Assembly: GCA_947632365.1 (NCBI GenBank)
Contig: CANROZ010000003.1
Span: forward strand, 1 to 38,930
DNA: 38,930 nucleotides
Origin: an uncultured Oscillospiraceae bacterium
Lineage (GTDB): Bacteria > Bacillota > Clostridia > Oscillospirales > Oscillospiraceae
Reading direction: 5' to 3'
In this document: positions 22,507 through 30,324 of the stretch, piece after piece
Numbering within the stretch: the first letter of the stretch is position 1
How the letters are laid out: each line of letters begins with the position of its first letter
The notes under the pieces: generated by a model
The model's input: the letters and a program-made list of their open reading frames with translations, nothing else
What the model was told of the DNA's origin: nothing
Database searches by the model: none
Program-made: the position numbers and the translations under genes

Positions 22507-24603
22507 ATGCACATGAAAATGAGAGCATTTATGCGGCCGCTATGCCTGGCGCTGGCGGTGCTGGCGCTGACCGCGGCCGCCGTGCCCTGCGCCGCCGCGG
22601 AGAGCGGCGGGACCCGGCCGCTATCCCTGACGGAGGAGGAACAGGCCTACGCGGCCTCCTGCGGCACGCTGCGGGTGGGCTATGTGCAGGACCGTGTCCC
22701 GGTGTCCTTCACCGGGGCCGACGGCAGCCTCGCCGGGATATCCCGGTACATACTGGACCGGGTGGCGGCGGTGAGCGGGCTGGACTTTGAGTATGTCCCC
22801 CTGCCCGCCGAGGCGGTCACGTATGACTACCTGCTCCAGGAGAATCTGGCTCTGGTGACCAGCGTGGAGTACAACGAGGCCAACAAAAAGGCCAACGGCA
22901 TCCTCATCAGCGAGCCGTATCTGTCCAGCCGCAAGGTAGTGGTGGCCCGGGGGGATCTCAGCTTTGACCGCAACGCCAGCTTCCGCGCGGCGTTATCCTC
23001 CGGCTCCCAGACCATCCGCACGGTGCTGAACGGTATGTTCCCCAACTTCGAGCTGGTGGATTACGATTCCATCGGCGACTGCTTCGACGCCGTCAGCAAG
23101 GGGGAGGCGGACCTGACGATCCAGAACCAGTTCGTGGTGGAATACTGGATGGCCCGGCCCAAGTATGACGAGCTGCAGGCCATCCCCATGCTGGGACTGA
23201 ACGACCAGCTGTGCTTTTCCGCCGTGGTGGCCATGGACGAGAGAGGCGGCCCCGACCCGGCGGATGGACAGCTGCTCATCGATATCCTGGATAAGGCCAT
23301 CGCCGCCGTCAGCGAGGACGAGGTCAGCGGATATATCATTCAGGCGGTCATGGAGAACCAGTACAGCTTCACTCTGGGCGATTTTCTCTACCGCTACCGC
23401 TTCGCGGTGGTGGCTCTGGGCCTGTCGGCGCTGGTGATCGTGGTGCTGGCGCTGCTGTTGCTCCGGCAGCGGGTGCTCTCTGTGGAGGATCGGGCCAACG
23501 CCAAGGCCAAGGGCGAGTTTCTGTCCACCATGAGCCATGAGATACGCACGCCCCTCAACGGTCTGATCGGGCTGAACTACCTGATGGGCCAGCGGCTGGA
23601 CGACCAGCAGCGGCTGGCGGAGTATCTGCGCCAGTCCTCTGCCACGGCCAAGTATCTGCTGTGCCTGGTGGACGATATCCTGGATATGTCCAAGCTGGAG
23701 GACAACGAGATAGCGCTGGCGAAGGAGCCCATGGACCTGGCGCTGGTGCTGGACACGGTCTGCTCCATCGTCCGCAGCGGCATGACCCAGAAGGGGCTGA
23801 CCTTCACCACGGAGATATCCCTGACCTGCCCCTGGGTGATCGGAGACGAGGCCCGGGTCCAGCAGGTGGTGCTGAACCTTTTGGACAACGCCCGGAAATT
23901 CACCCCCTCCGGCGGATGTGTCACCCTGCGGGCCGTCCAGGACATGCAGCCTTCCGGCATGCTGTTCACCCGGATAGAGGTGTCCGACAACGGGCGGGGC
24001 ATGAGCGAGGAATTTCAAAAGAAGGTGTTCCACTCCTTCGCCCAGGAGCTGGAGACGGTCTCCAAGGGCAACCAGGGCACGGGGCTGGGCCTTCCCATCT
24101 GCCTGCACCTGGCCCGGCTCATGGGGGGCGATCTCAGCTTTACCAGCCAGAAGGACGTGGGCAGCGACTTCGTGTTCACCTTCGCCGCGGCGCCTACGGA
24201 GACCCCTGCGGAGCAGGAGCGGCCCGCGTCGGCCGCCCGGCCCCGGGTGCTGGTGGCGGAGGACAACGACCTGAACGGGGAGATCATGCTGGAGCTGCTG
24301 GGGGACGAGGGGTTCCAGGCCGATCTTGCCAAGGACGGCCGACAGGCCCTGGCGGCCTTCTCCGACTCTCCGGTGGGCACCTACGGTGTGGTGCTCATGG
24401 ACCTGCTCATGCCGGAGATGGACGGCTTTGAGGCCGCCGCGGCCATCCGGGCCCTGGACCGCCCGGACGCCAAGAACGTGCGGATCATCGCCTGCACCGC
24501 CAACTCCTCCGACGAGGACCGGGCCCGTGCCCAGGCCAGCGGGATGGACGGATTCATCACCAAGCCCGTCGATATCGGACAGCTTCTGGAGGTGCTGTCC
24601 TGA
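22507..24603 (+). CDS. Hybrid histidine kinase with periplasmic-binding-protein (SBP_bac_3) sensor
   Basis: About 698 residues. A signal peptide (KMRAFMRPLCLALAVLALTA..) leads to an extracytoplasmic SBP type-3 domain (about 45-290; TLRVGYVQDRVPVSFTG, EADLTIQNQ), as in BvgS-like sensors. One membrane helix (about 297-320) follows, then HisKA with His344 in STMSHEIRTPLNG, HATPase (NLLDNARKF, SDNGRGMS, GTGLGLPI) and one receiver domain with Asp632 (VLMDLLMPEMDG). There is no Hpt domain, so phosphate would leave through a separate Hpt protein such as the one at 29902. The start is ATG 22507 or 22513; an upstream frame extension lacks a ribosome site. Ligand probably an amino acid or similar small molecule. 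Confidence 0.9.
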   Translation: MHMKMRAFMRPLCLALAVLALTAAAVPCAAAESGGTRPLSLTEEEQAYAASCGTLRVGYVQDRVPVSFTGADGSLAGISRYILDRVAAVSGLDFEYVPLPAEAVTYDYLLQENLALVTSVEYNEANKKANGILISEPYLSSRKVVVARGDLSFDRNASFRAALSSGSQTIRTVLNGMFPNFELVDYDSIGDCFDAVSKGEADLTIQNQFVVEYWMARPKYDELQAIPMLGLNDQLCFSAVVAMDERGGPDPADGQLLIDILDKAIAAVSEDEVSGYIIQAVMENQYSFTLGDFLYRYRFAVVALGLSALVIVVLALLLLRQRVLSVEDRANAKAKGEFLSTMSHEIRTPLNGLIGLNYLMGQRLDDQQRLAEYLRQSSATAKYLLCLVDDILDMSKLEDNEIALAKEPMDLALVLDTVCSIVRSGMTQKGLTFTTEISLTCPWVIGDEARVQQVVLNLLDNARKFTPSGGCVTLRAVQDMQPSGMLFTRIEVSDNGRGMSEEFQKKVFHSFAQELETVSKGNQGTGLGLPICLHLARLMGGDLSFTSQKDVGSDFVFTFAAAPTETPAEQERPASAARPRVLVAEDNDLNGEIMLELLGDEGFQADLAKDGRQALAAFSDSPVGTYGVVLMDLLMPEMDGFEAAAAIRALDRPDAKNVRIIACTANSSDEDRARAQASGMDGFITKPVDIGQLLEVLS

Positions 24604-24664
24604 TAGGACGCCCCATCCCTTTCCGGGCGCTGCCCGGCCAAATCGATCCCGAGCGAGGTAGACT

Positions 24665-27616
24665 ATGAAAGTATCGGCAAAAAAAGACAGAAGGACCCTC
24701 CTGCTGGACGCGGTGTTCATCGGGGCCCTTCTCCTTTTTATCATTCTCTCCTTTTTTAAGTTCGTGCGGGACAACGACCGCCGCATCCTGGAGCAGAACG
24801 ACAGCTTCATCCGGGCCGCCACCGAGCAGAAGGCGGAGCGGGTCAACGAGCTGATGAACGTGTCCCTGCGCAATGTGGAGCAGATGGTCCATCTGTACGG
24901 CTCGCTGCTGGATGGGCCCGTGGTGGACACGGCGGTGCTCCAGGACATGGTGGAGCGGTCCAGCTTCGACTATGTGGAGTTCATCTCCGCCGACGGCATC
25001 GACCTGACGGTGGAGGGGCAGACGGCGGACCTGTCGGATCGGGAGTATTTCCGCAACGGCATGGCGGGCATCTCCGGCCGATGCGTGGTCCACAATTCCC
25101 GCATCACCAACGAGACGCTTCTGATCTTTTACGCCCCCTTCTACTATGAGGACGACATCATCGGCGTGCTCAGCGGCATCCTGCGGGAGGGCACGGTGAT
25201 GGACGTGCTGGCCTCCGATTACTTTGATATGCAGGGCAATGCCTATCTGCTGGAGCGGGACGGGAGCATCATCCTCTCCACGGGCGCGGACCTGATCGAG
25301 GGCAATATTTTGCAGATGCTCAGCAGCGGCGACCGTCTGAGCCAGGAGGACCTGCGCAAGCTGGAGGACACGCTGTCCGCGGGCAACGACACGGATTTTG
25401 CCAGCTTCACCTACAACGGCTCCAACGGCACGGGCAACGCCTATGCTATCGCTCTGGACGGCGGCGACTGGGTGCTGGTGCAGAGCTTCCCGTCAGCCGT
25501 GACCAGGGATATGACCCAGCAGGCCCGGGCGGCGGGCATCCAGCTGGAGATGGAGCTGGCGGCGGCGTTTTTGATGTACGTGATCTATCTGCTGGTGAAG
25601 AACATGCTCCAGAAGCGGAAGCTGGAGGACGAGAAGCAGCAGATCAGCCGCATCGTGGACGTGACATCTCAGATATTCACCCGCTTTGCCCTGGTGGACC
25701 TGGAGGAGGACACCTACGAGTACCTGGAGGACAAGCGGAGCGAGGCCGAGGAGCGGGGCCGCTACACGGACCTGGTCCGGTTCTTGGACGAGCGGTACAT
25801 CGGCCTGGCCGAGTGCGGCGAGAAGATGAGCACGCTCATCGCCAAGGACTACGTGCAGGCCCATCTGACCGAGGACGTGCCCTATCTGCAATTCTCCTAC
25901 CAGATCGACATGAAGGGGCGGCACTGGGAGAACATCTATATCCTCTGCCTGGAGCGGGAAAACGGCGTGCCCGTGCGGGTGCTGTACGCCATCCAGGACG
26001 CCACGGCCCTGAAGGAGCGAGAGCTGGCCATCCGCCTGGCCATGAAGGAGGCCTCGGAGGCGGCGGAGGCCGCCAACCGGGCCAAGAGCGATTTTCTGGC
26101 CCGGATGAGCCACGATATCCGCACCCCCATGAACGCCATCATGGGCATGACCGCCGTGGCGGCCATGCATTTGGATGATAAGGAGCGGCTCACCGACTGT
26201 TTGAGCAAGATCACCATCTCCAGCCGCCATCTGCTGGCGCTGATCAACGACGTGCTGGACATGTCCAAGATCGAGAGCGGCAAGGTGACGCTCAGCGAGG
26301 AGCCCTTCGGCCTGGCGGACATGGTGGAGAGCGTGGTGACCATCATCCGCGCCCAGGTGACCGCCAAGCGCCAGGATTTGAAGGTGCACATCGACAGCAT
26401 CCGGCACGAGGCCGTGATCGGCGACGTGCTGCGGTTGCAGCAGGTGTTCGTGAACATATTGGGCAACGCGGTGAAGTTCACCCCGGAGGGGGGCGCCATC
26501 ACCTTCTCCATCCGGGAGTGCCCGTCCCGGGTCCGGGGCATGGGCTGCTATGAGTTCGTGTGCGAGGACACGGGCATCGGCATGGACGAGCAGTTCATCA
26601 AGACCATTTTCGAGCCCTTCAGCCGCTCCAAGGACTCGGTGCGCAAGAACATCGAGGGCACCGGTCTTGGCATGAGCATCACCCGCAGCATCGTGCAGAT
26701 GATGGAGGGGGATATCAAGGTGACCAGCCAGCCCGGCGTGGGCTCCTGCTTCACGGTGCAGCTGCATCTGCGGCTGCAGGACCAGGCGGCGGAGGACGTG
26801 CAGGAGCTGGCGGACCTGCGGGTGCTGGTGGCGGACGACGACCAGGACAGCTGCGTGACCACCTGCGAGATACTGGACAGCATCGGCATGGTCTCTCAGT
26901 GGGTGCTCAGCGGCCGGGAGGCGGTGGAGCGCGCCGTGGCGGCCAACCGGGCCGGAACGGACTTTGCCGCGGTGATCCTGGACTGGAAGATGCCGGACAT
27001 GGACGGCGTGGCAACCGCCCGGGAGATACGCCGCCAGGTGGGGGACCATGTGCCCATCATCATCCTGTCCGCCTACGACTGGTCGGATATTGAGGCCGAG
27101 GCCCGGCAGGCGGGCATCCAGGCTTTCATCGAAAAGCCCCTGTTCCGCTCCCGGCTGGTGTTCGCCCTGAAGTCGGTGCTGGCCCGGGACGAGGCGGCGG
27201 GCGGCCCGGCGCCGGAGCAGGCGCAGCAGGATATCTTCCGGGGCAAGCGGGTGCTGCTGGTGGAGGACAACGAGCTGAACCGGGAGATCGCCCAGGAGCT
27301 GCTGGGCTTCATCGGCGTCGCCGTGGAGCAGGCCGAGGACGGCGCCCAGGCGGTGGCGCTGGTGGAGAAGAATCCGCCCCGGTATTACGATCTCATTTTC
27401 ATGGATATCCAGATGCCTGTGATGAACGGCTACGAGGCGGCCCGGCGCATCCGGGCCATGGACCGGGAGGACATAAAGGACCTGCCCATCATCGCCATGA
27501 CGGCCAATGCCTTCGCCGCCGATATCCAGGACGCCCGGGACGCGGGCATGAACGACCACATCGCCAAGCCCGTGGAGGTGGATAAGCTGCTGGCGGTCAT
27601 GAAGCGGTGGCTGTGA
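24665..27616 (+). CDS. Hybrid histidine kinase, Cache sensor, two receiver domains
   Basis: A 983-residue kinase. Membrane helices at about 12-32 and 293-312 enclose a Cache-type external sensor (SSFDYVEFISADGIDLTVEG, DREYFRNGM). A PAS-like cytoplasmic segment (about 325-450) is followed by HisKA with His482 (ARMSHDIRTPMN), HATPase (NILGNAVKFTP, GTGLGMSITRSIVQ) and two receivers. Receiver 1 has Asp773 (VILDWKMPDMDG) and receiver 2 has Asp914 (IFMDIQMPVMNG), with both pocket lysines present. The 61-base gap after the first kinase has a GAGG ribosome site and no terminator, so the two are probably co-transcribed. A terminator follows its stop. Confidence 0.92.
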   Translation: MKVSAKKDRRTLLLDAVFIGALLLFIILSFFKFVRDNDRRILEQNDSFIRAATEQKAERVNELMNVSLRNVEQMVHLYGSLLDGPVVDTAVLQDMVERSSFDYVEFISADGIDLTVEGQTADLSDREYFRNGMAGISGRCVVHNSRITNETLLIFYAPFYYEDDIIGVLSGILREGTVMDVLASDYFDMQGNAYLLERDGSIILSTGADLIEGNILQMLSSGDRLSQEDLRKLEDTLSAGNDTDFASFTYNGSNGTGNAYAIALDGGDWVLVQSFPSAVTRDMTQQARAAGIQLEMELAAAFLMYVIYLLVKNMLQKRKLEDEKQQISRIVDVTSQIFTRFALVDLEEDTYEYLEDKRSEAEERGRYTDLVRFLDERYIGLAECGEKMSTLIAKDYVQAHLTEDVPYLQFSYQIDMKGRHWENIYILCLERENGVPVRVLYAIQDATALKERELAIRLAMKEASEAAEAANRAKSDFLARMSHDIRTPMNAIMGMTAVAAMHLDDKERLTDCLSKITISSRHLLALINDVLDMSKIESGKVTLSEEPFGLADMVESVVTIIRAQVTAKRQDLKVHIDSIRHEAVIGDVLRLQQVFVNILGNAVKFTPEGGAITFSIRECPSRVRGMGCYEFVCEDTGIGMDEQFIKTIFEPFSRSKDSVRKNIEGTGLGMSITRSIVQMMEGDIKVTSQPGVGSCFTVQLHLRLQDQAAEDVQELADLRVLVADDDQDSCVTTCEILDSIGMVSQWVLSGREAVERAVAANRAGTDFAAVILDWKMPDMDGVATAREIRRQVGDHVPIIILSAYDWSDIEAEARQAGIQAFIEKPLFRSRLVFALKSVLARDEAAGGPAPEQAQQDIFRGKRVLLVEDNELNREIAQELLGFIGVAVEQAEDGAQAVALVEKNPPRYYDLIFMDIQMPVMNGYEAARRIRAMDREDIKDLPIIAMTANAFAADIQDARDAGMNDHIAKPVEVDKLLAVMKRWL

Positions 27617-27637
27617 GCGGCAGGATAGCAGAGCGCT

Positions 27638-27672
27638 GGGGTGCGTCCCGGAGAGGGACGCGCCCCTTTTTT
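27638..27672 (+). terminator. Rho-independent terminator after the second hybrid kinase
   Basis: A 12-bp stem (GGGGTGCGTCCC 27638-27649 with GGGACGCGCCCC 27655-27666, one mismatch read as G-U) and a run of six T (27667-27672), 21 bases after the kinase stop. Confidence 0.9.
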
Positions 27673-27707
27673 CGGGGGGAAACAAGTCGGTTTTTTACAA
27701 CGAACTG

Positions 27708-27736
27708 TTGCGCCGGAGGAGGAGATTTGTTATACT
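27708..27736 (+). promoter_or_regulatory. Promoter of the REC-HD-GYP-GGDEF, Hpt, kinase operon
   Basis: TTGCGC (27708-27713), 17 bases, TATACT (27731-27736), directly after the preceding terminator. The leader of roughly 85 bases contains a short GGGGCG/CGCCCC hairpin (27752-27770 region); I see no cyclic-di-GMP riboswitch core in it. Confidence 0.6.
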
Positions 27737-27825
27737 GAGCACAGTATCGTGGGGCGGTATGGGCGCCCCGCGGTGAGAAACGATTTCAAGCGCGGTACAG
27801 CGTGTGAGACAAGAGGCAGTACAGT

Positions 27826-29883
27826 ATGCAGAAGGGCAATATCCTGATCGTAGACGACTCGGAGATGAACCGCTCCATCCTGGCGGATATGCTGGAGGAT
27901 GAGTACGCGATCCTGGAGGCGGAGGACGGCGTGGAGGCCGTGGAGTGCCTGCGGGAGAGGATCGGCGAGATAGAGCTGGTGCTGCTGGACATCGTGATGC
28001 CGCGGATGGACGGCTTCGGGGTGCTGGCGTCCATGAACCAGAACGGCTGGATCGAGGACGTGCCGGTGATCATGATCTCCTCCGAGAGCGGCTCGGCCCA
28101 GGTGGCCCGGGCCTATGATATGGGCGTCAGCGACTTTATCAGCCGCCCCTTCGACGCGCTGGTGGTCCGCAAGCGGGTGCTCAACACCCTGCTGCTGTAC
28201 GCCAAGCAGAAGCGGCTGATGGCCATGGTGGAGCAGCAGATATCCGAGACCGAGCGCCACAGCAACCTGATGATCGAGATACTCAGCCACATCGTGGAGT
28301 TCCGCAACGGCGAGAGCGGTGCGCACATCATGCATGTGCGGGCGCTGACGGATCTCGTGCTGCGGGCCCTGATGCAAAAGACGGACCGCTACCACCTGAC
28401 CGGGGCGGACGTGTCCCGCATCAGCGTGGGATCGGCCCTGCACGACATCGGCAAGATCGTCATCGACGACCACATCCTCAACAAGCCCGGACGCCTGACG
28501 GCCGAGGAGTTTGAGATCATGAAGACCCACTCCATGCAGGGGGCCAATATGCTGGACGCCCTCACGGCCCACCGGGACGACCCGCTGGTGCGCACGGCCT
28601 ACGAGATATGCCGCTGGCACCACGAGCGCTACGACGGCCGGGGGTATCCCGACGGGCTGGCGGGGGACGACATCCCCATCTCCGCCCAGGTGGTGGCTCT
28701 GGCGGATGTGTATGACGCGCTGACCAGCCCCCGGGTCTACAAGGCGCCCATCCCCCACGAGAAGGCCGTGGAGATGATCCGGGACGGCCAGTGCGGCACC
28801 TTCAACCCGCTGCTGCTGGAGTGCCTGGAGGAGAACGCGGAGAGCATCCGGCAGCTGATGCTCATCGGCGGCGAGGAGGGCATGGCCAAGCGGGAGAGCG
28901 TCAACATCGTCAAGGACACGGTCCGCACCGCCACCAGCGGCGCGGCGGCCTCCGACCGCACTTTGCGGCTGCTGGACAACGAGCGGATGAAGCACAGCTT
29001 CTTCTCCGCCCTGACCAAGGACATCCAGTTCGAGTACACCATCGCCCCGTCCATGCTCACCATGACCGAGTGGAGCGCCAAGACCCTGGGCATCGACGAG
29101 TTCATCCCCGACCCGGCCGACAACGAGAGCCTGCGGGCGGTGCTGGGGGAGGACGGCTGGGACCGTCTGCAGGAGGAGCTGCGCCAGACCACGCCGGAGC
29201 GGCCCAGCGTCAGCTACGACGACCAGCTCACCTACGGCGGCCAGACCCGTTGGCACCGGATCGTGCTGCGGAGCATCTGGTCCGCGGATACGCCGCCCAA
29301 ATTCGAGGGCGCCATGGGCAAGGCCACCGATATCCACGAGACCCACGAGAAGATGGCCGCCCTGGAGAAGAAGGCCACCCGGGACGCCATGACGGGGCTT
29401 CTGAACCGGGCCGCCGCCGTGGAGCGCATCACCGCCCGGATGCGGGAGCGGCCGGACAGCCATTACGCCATGGCGATCTTCGATCTGGACTTTTTCAAGA
29501 TAGCCAACGACCAGTACGGCCACCAGTTCGGCGACCAGGTGCTGAAGACGGTGGCGGATCGGCTGCGCCACAGCGTGCGCGGCTCCGATATCGCCTGCCG
29601 GGCCGGCGGGGACGAGTTTTTGCTGTTTTTGGAGTACAACACGGACATCGAGCGGACCGTGGATCGCATCTTCCATAATCTCTGCGGGTACTACGAGGAC
29701 TATGAGATATCCGTCACCATGGGCGTGGCCCTGGCTTCGGTGGCGGGCCGGAGCTACGAGGAGCTGTTCCGGGCGGCGGACGCGGCGCTGTACGCGGCCA
29801 AGCGGGCCGGAAAGAAACGCTATCACTTTTACGACGAGTCTTTGCGGGATATGCTCTCCGCCATTTCAGACATCGATGAGTAA
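27826..29883 (+). CDS. Response regulator with HD-GYP phosphodiesterase and GGDEF diguanylate cyclase domains
   Basis: A 685-residue bifunctional cyclic-di-GMP protein. Domain 1 is a receiver (about 1-120; ILIVDDSEMN, Asp55 in LVLLDIVMPRMDG). Domain 2 is HD-GYP (about 150-350) with HDIGK at 206-210 and HHERYDGRGYPDG from residue 265, all metal ligands visible. Residues about 390-520 look PAS-like. The last domain is GGDEF (about 525-680) with intact AGGDEF (GGDEF at 594-598) and an RGSD inhibitory-site motif five residues before it. Synthesis and breakdown of c-di-GMP are both expected, switched by receiver phosphorylation. The Hpt gene follows 18 bases later, so it is the natural phosphate donor. 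Confidence 0.92.
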   Translation: MQKGNILIVDDSEMNRSILADMLEDEYAILEAEDGVEAVECLRERIGEIELVLLDIVMPRMDGFGVLASMNQNGWIEDVPVIMISSESGSAQVARAYDMGVSDFISRPFDALVVRKRVLNTLLLYAKQKRLMAMVEQQISETERHSNLMIEILSHIVEFRNGESGAHIMHVRALTDLVLRALMQKTDRYHLTGADVSRISVGSALHDIGKIVIDDHILNKPGRLTAEEFEIMKTHSMQGANMLDALTAHRDDPLVRTAYEICRWHHERYDGRGYPDGLAGDDIPISAQVVALADVYDALTSPRVYKAPIPHEKAVEMIRDGQCGTFNPLLLECLEENAESIRQLMLIGGEEGMAKRESVNIVKDTVRTATSGAAASDRTLRLLDNERMKHSFFSALTKDIQFEYTIAPSMLTMTEWSAKTLGIDEFIPDPADNESLRAVLGEDGWDRLQEELRQTTPERPSVSYDDQLTYGGQTRWHRIVLRSIWSADTPPKFEGAMGKATDIHETHEKMAALEKKATRDAMTGLLNRAAAVERITARMRERPDSHYAMAIFDLDFFKIANDQYGHQFGDQVLKTVADRLRHSVRGSDIACRAGGDEFLLFLEYNTDIERTVDRIFHNLCGYYEDYEISVTMGVALASVAGRSYEELFRAADAALYAAKRAGKKRYHFYDESLRDMLSAISDIDE

Positions 29884-29901
29884 AACGGAAGGAGAATGAC
29901 A

Positions 29902-30300
29902 ATGACTCTGCAGGAAAGCTATAAGGCCATGGGCGCCGATTATGACGAGGTGCTGGGCCGTCTGCGCAGCGAGCGGCTGGTGCAGAAATTCGTGCTGAAG
30001 TTCCTGGACGACCCCAGCTATGAGCTGCTGCTCACCTCTATGGCGGCGGGCAACTGGGAGGACGCCTTCCGGGCCAGCCACACCATGAAGGGCGTGTGCC
30101 AGAACCTGGGCTTCACCCGCCTGGGCAAGTCCAGCAGCGAGCTGACCGAGGCGCTGCGGGCGGGGGATACCGCCACGGCCGCGTCCCTGCTGGACCAGGT
30201 GAAGGCCGATTACGAGCAGACAGCGGGCGCCATCCGGGCCTCCCAGTCCGGACCGGAGCACGAACACCATCCCTTCGTGCGGGTGCCCAGCGGAAAGTAA
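29902..30300 (+). CDS. Free-standing Hpt (histidine phosphotransfer) protein
   Basis: A 132-residue four-helix Hpt protein. The active His60 stands in ASHTMKGVCQNLGFTRLGKSS, a close match to the HxxKGxxxxxG family motif, and the rest is helical with a short charged tail. The ATG at 29902 sits seven bases from GGAG; an ATG six bases earlier is too close to it. It lies between a receiver-c-di-GMP protein and a hybrid kinase, the ideal position for a shuttle that takes phosphate from the receiver domains of the three hybrid kinases, none of which has its own Hpt. Confidence 0.93.
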   Translation: MTLQESYKAMGADYDEVLGRLRSERLVQKFVLKFLDDPSYELLLTSMAAGNWEDAFRASHTMKGVCQNLGFTRLGKSSSELTEALRAGDTATAASLLDQVKADYEQTAGAIRASQSGPEHEHHPFVRVPSGK

Positions 30301-30324
30301 AACGATAAGAAACAGGGTGATGAG

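Noticed and set aside
27737-27825. Cyclic-di-GMP riboswitch in the leader of the HD-GYP-GGDEF gene
   Set aside because: Only a short GC hairpin is visible; the conserved riboswitch core and tetraloop receptor patterns that I know are not seen.
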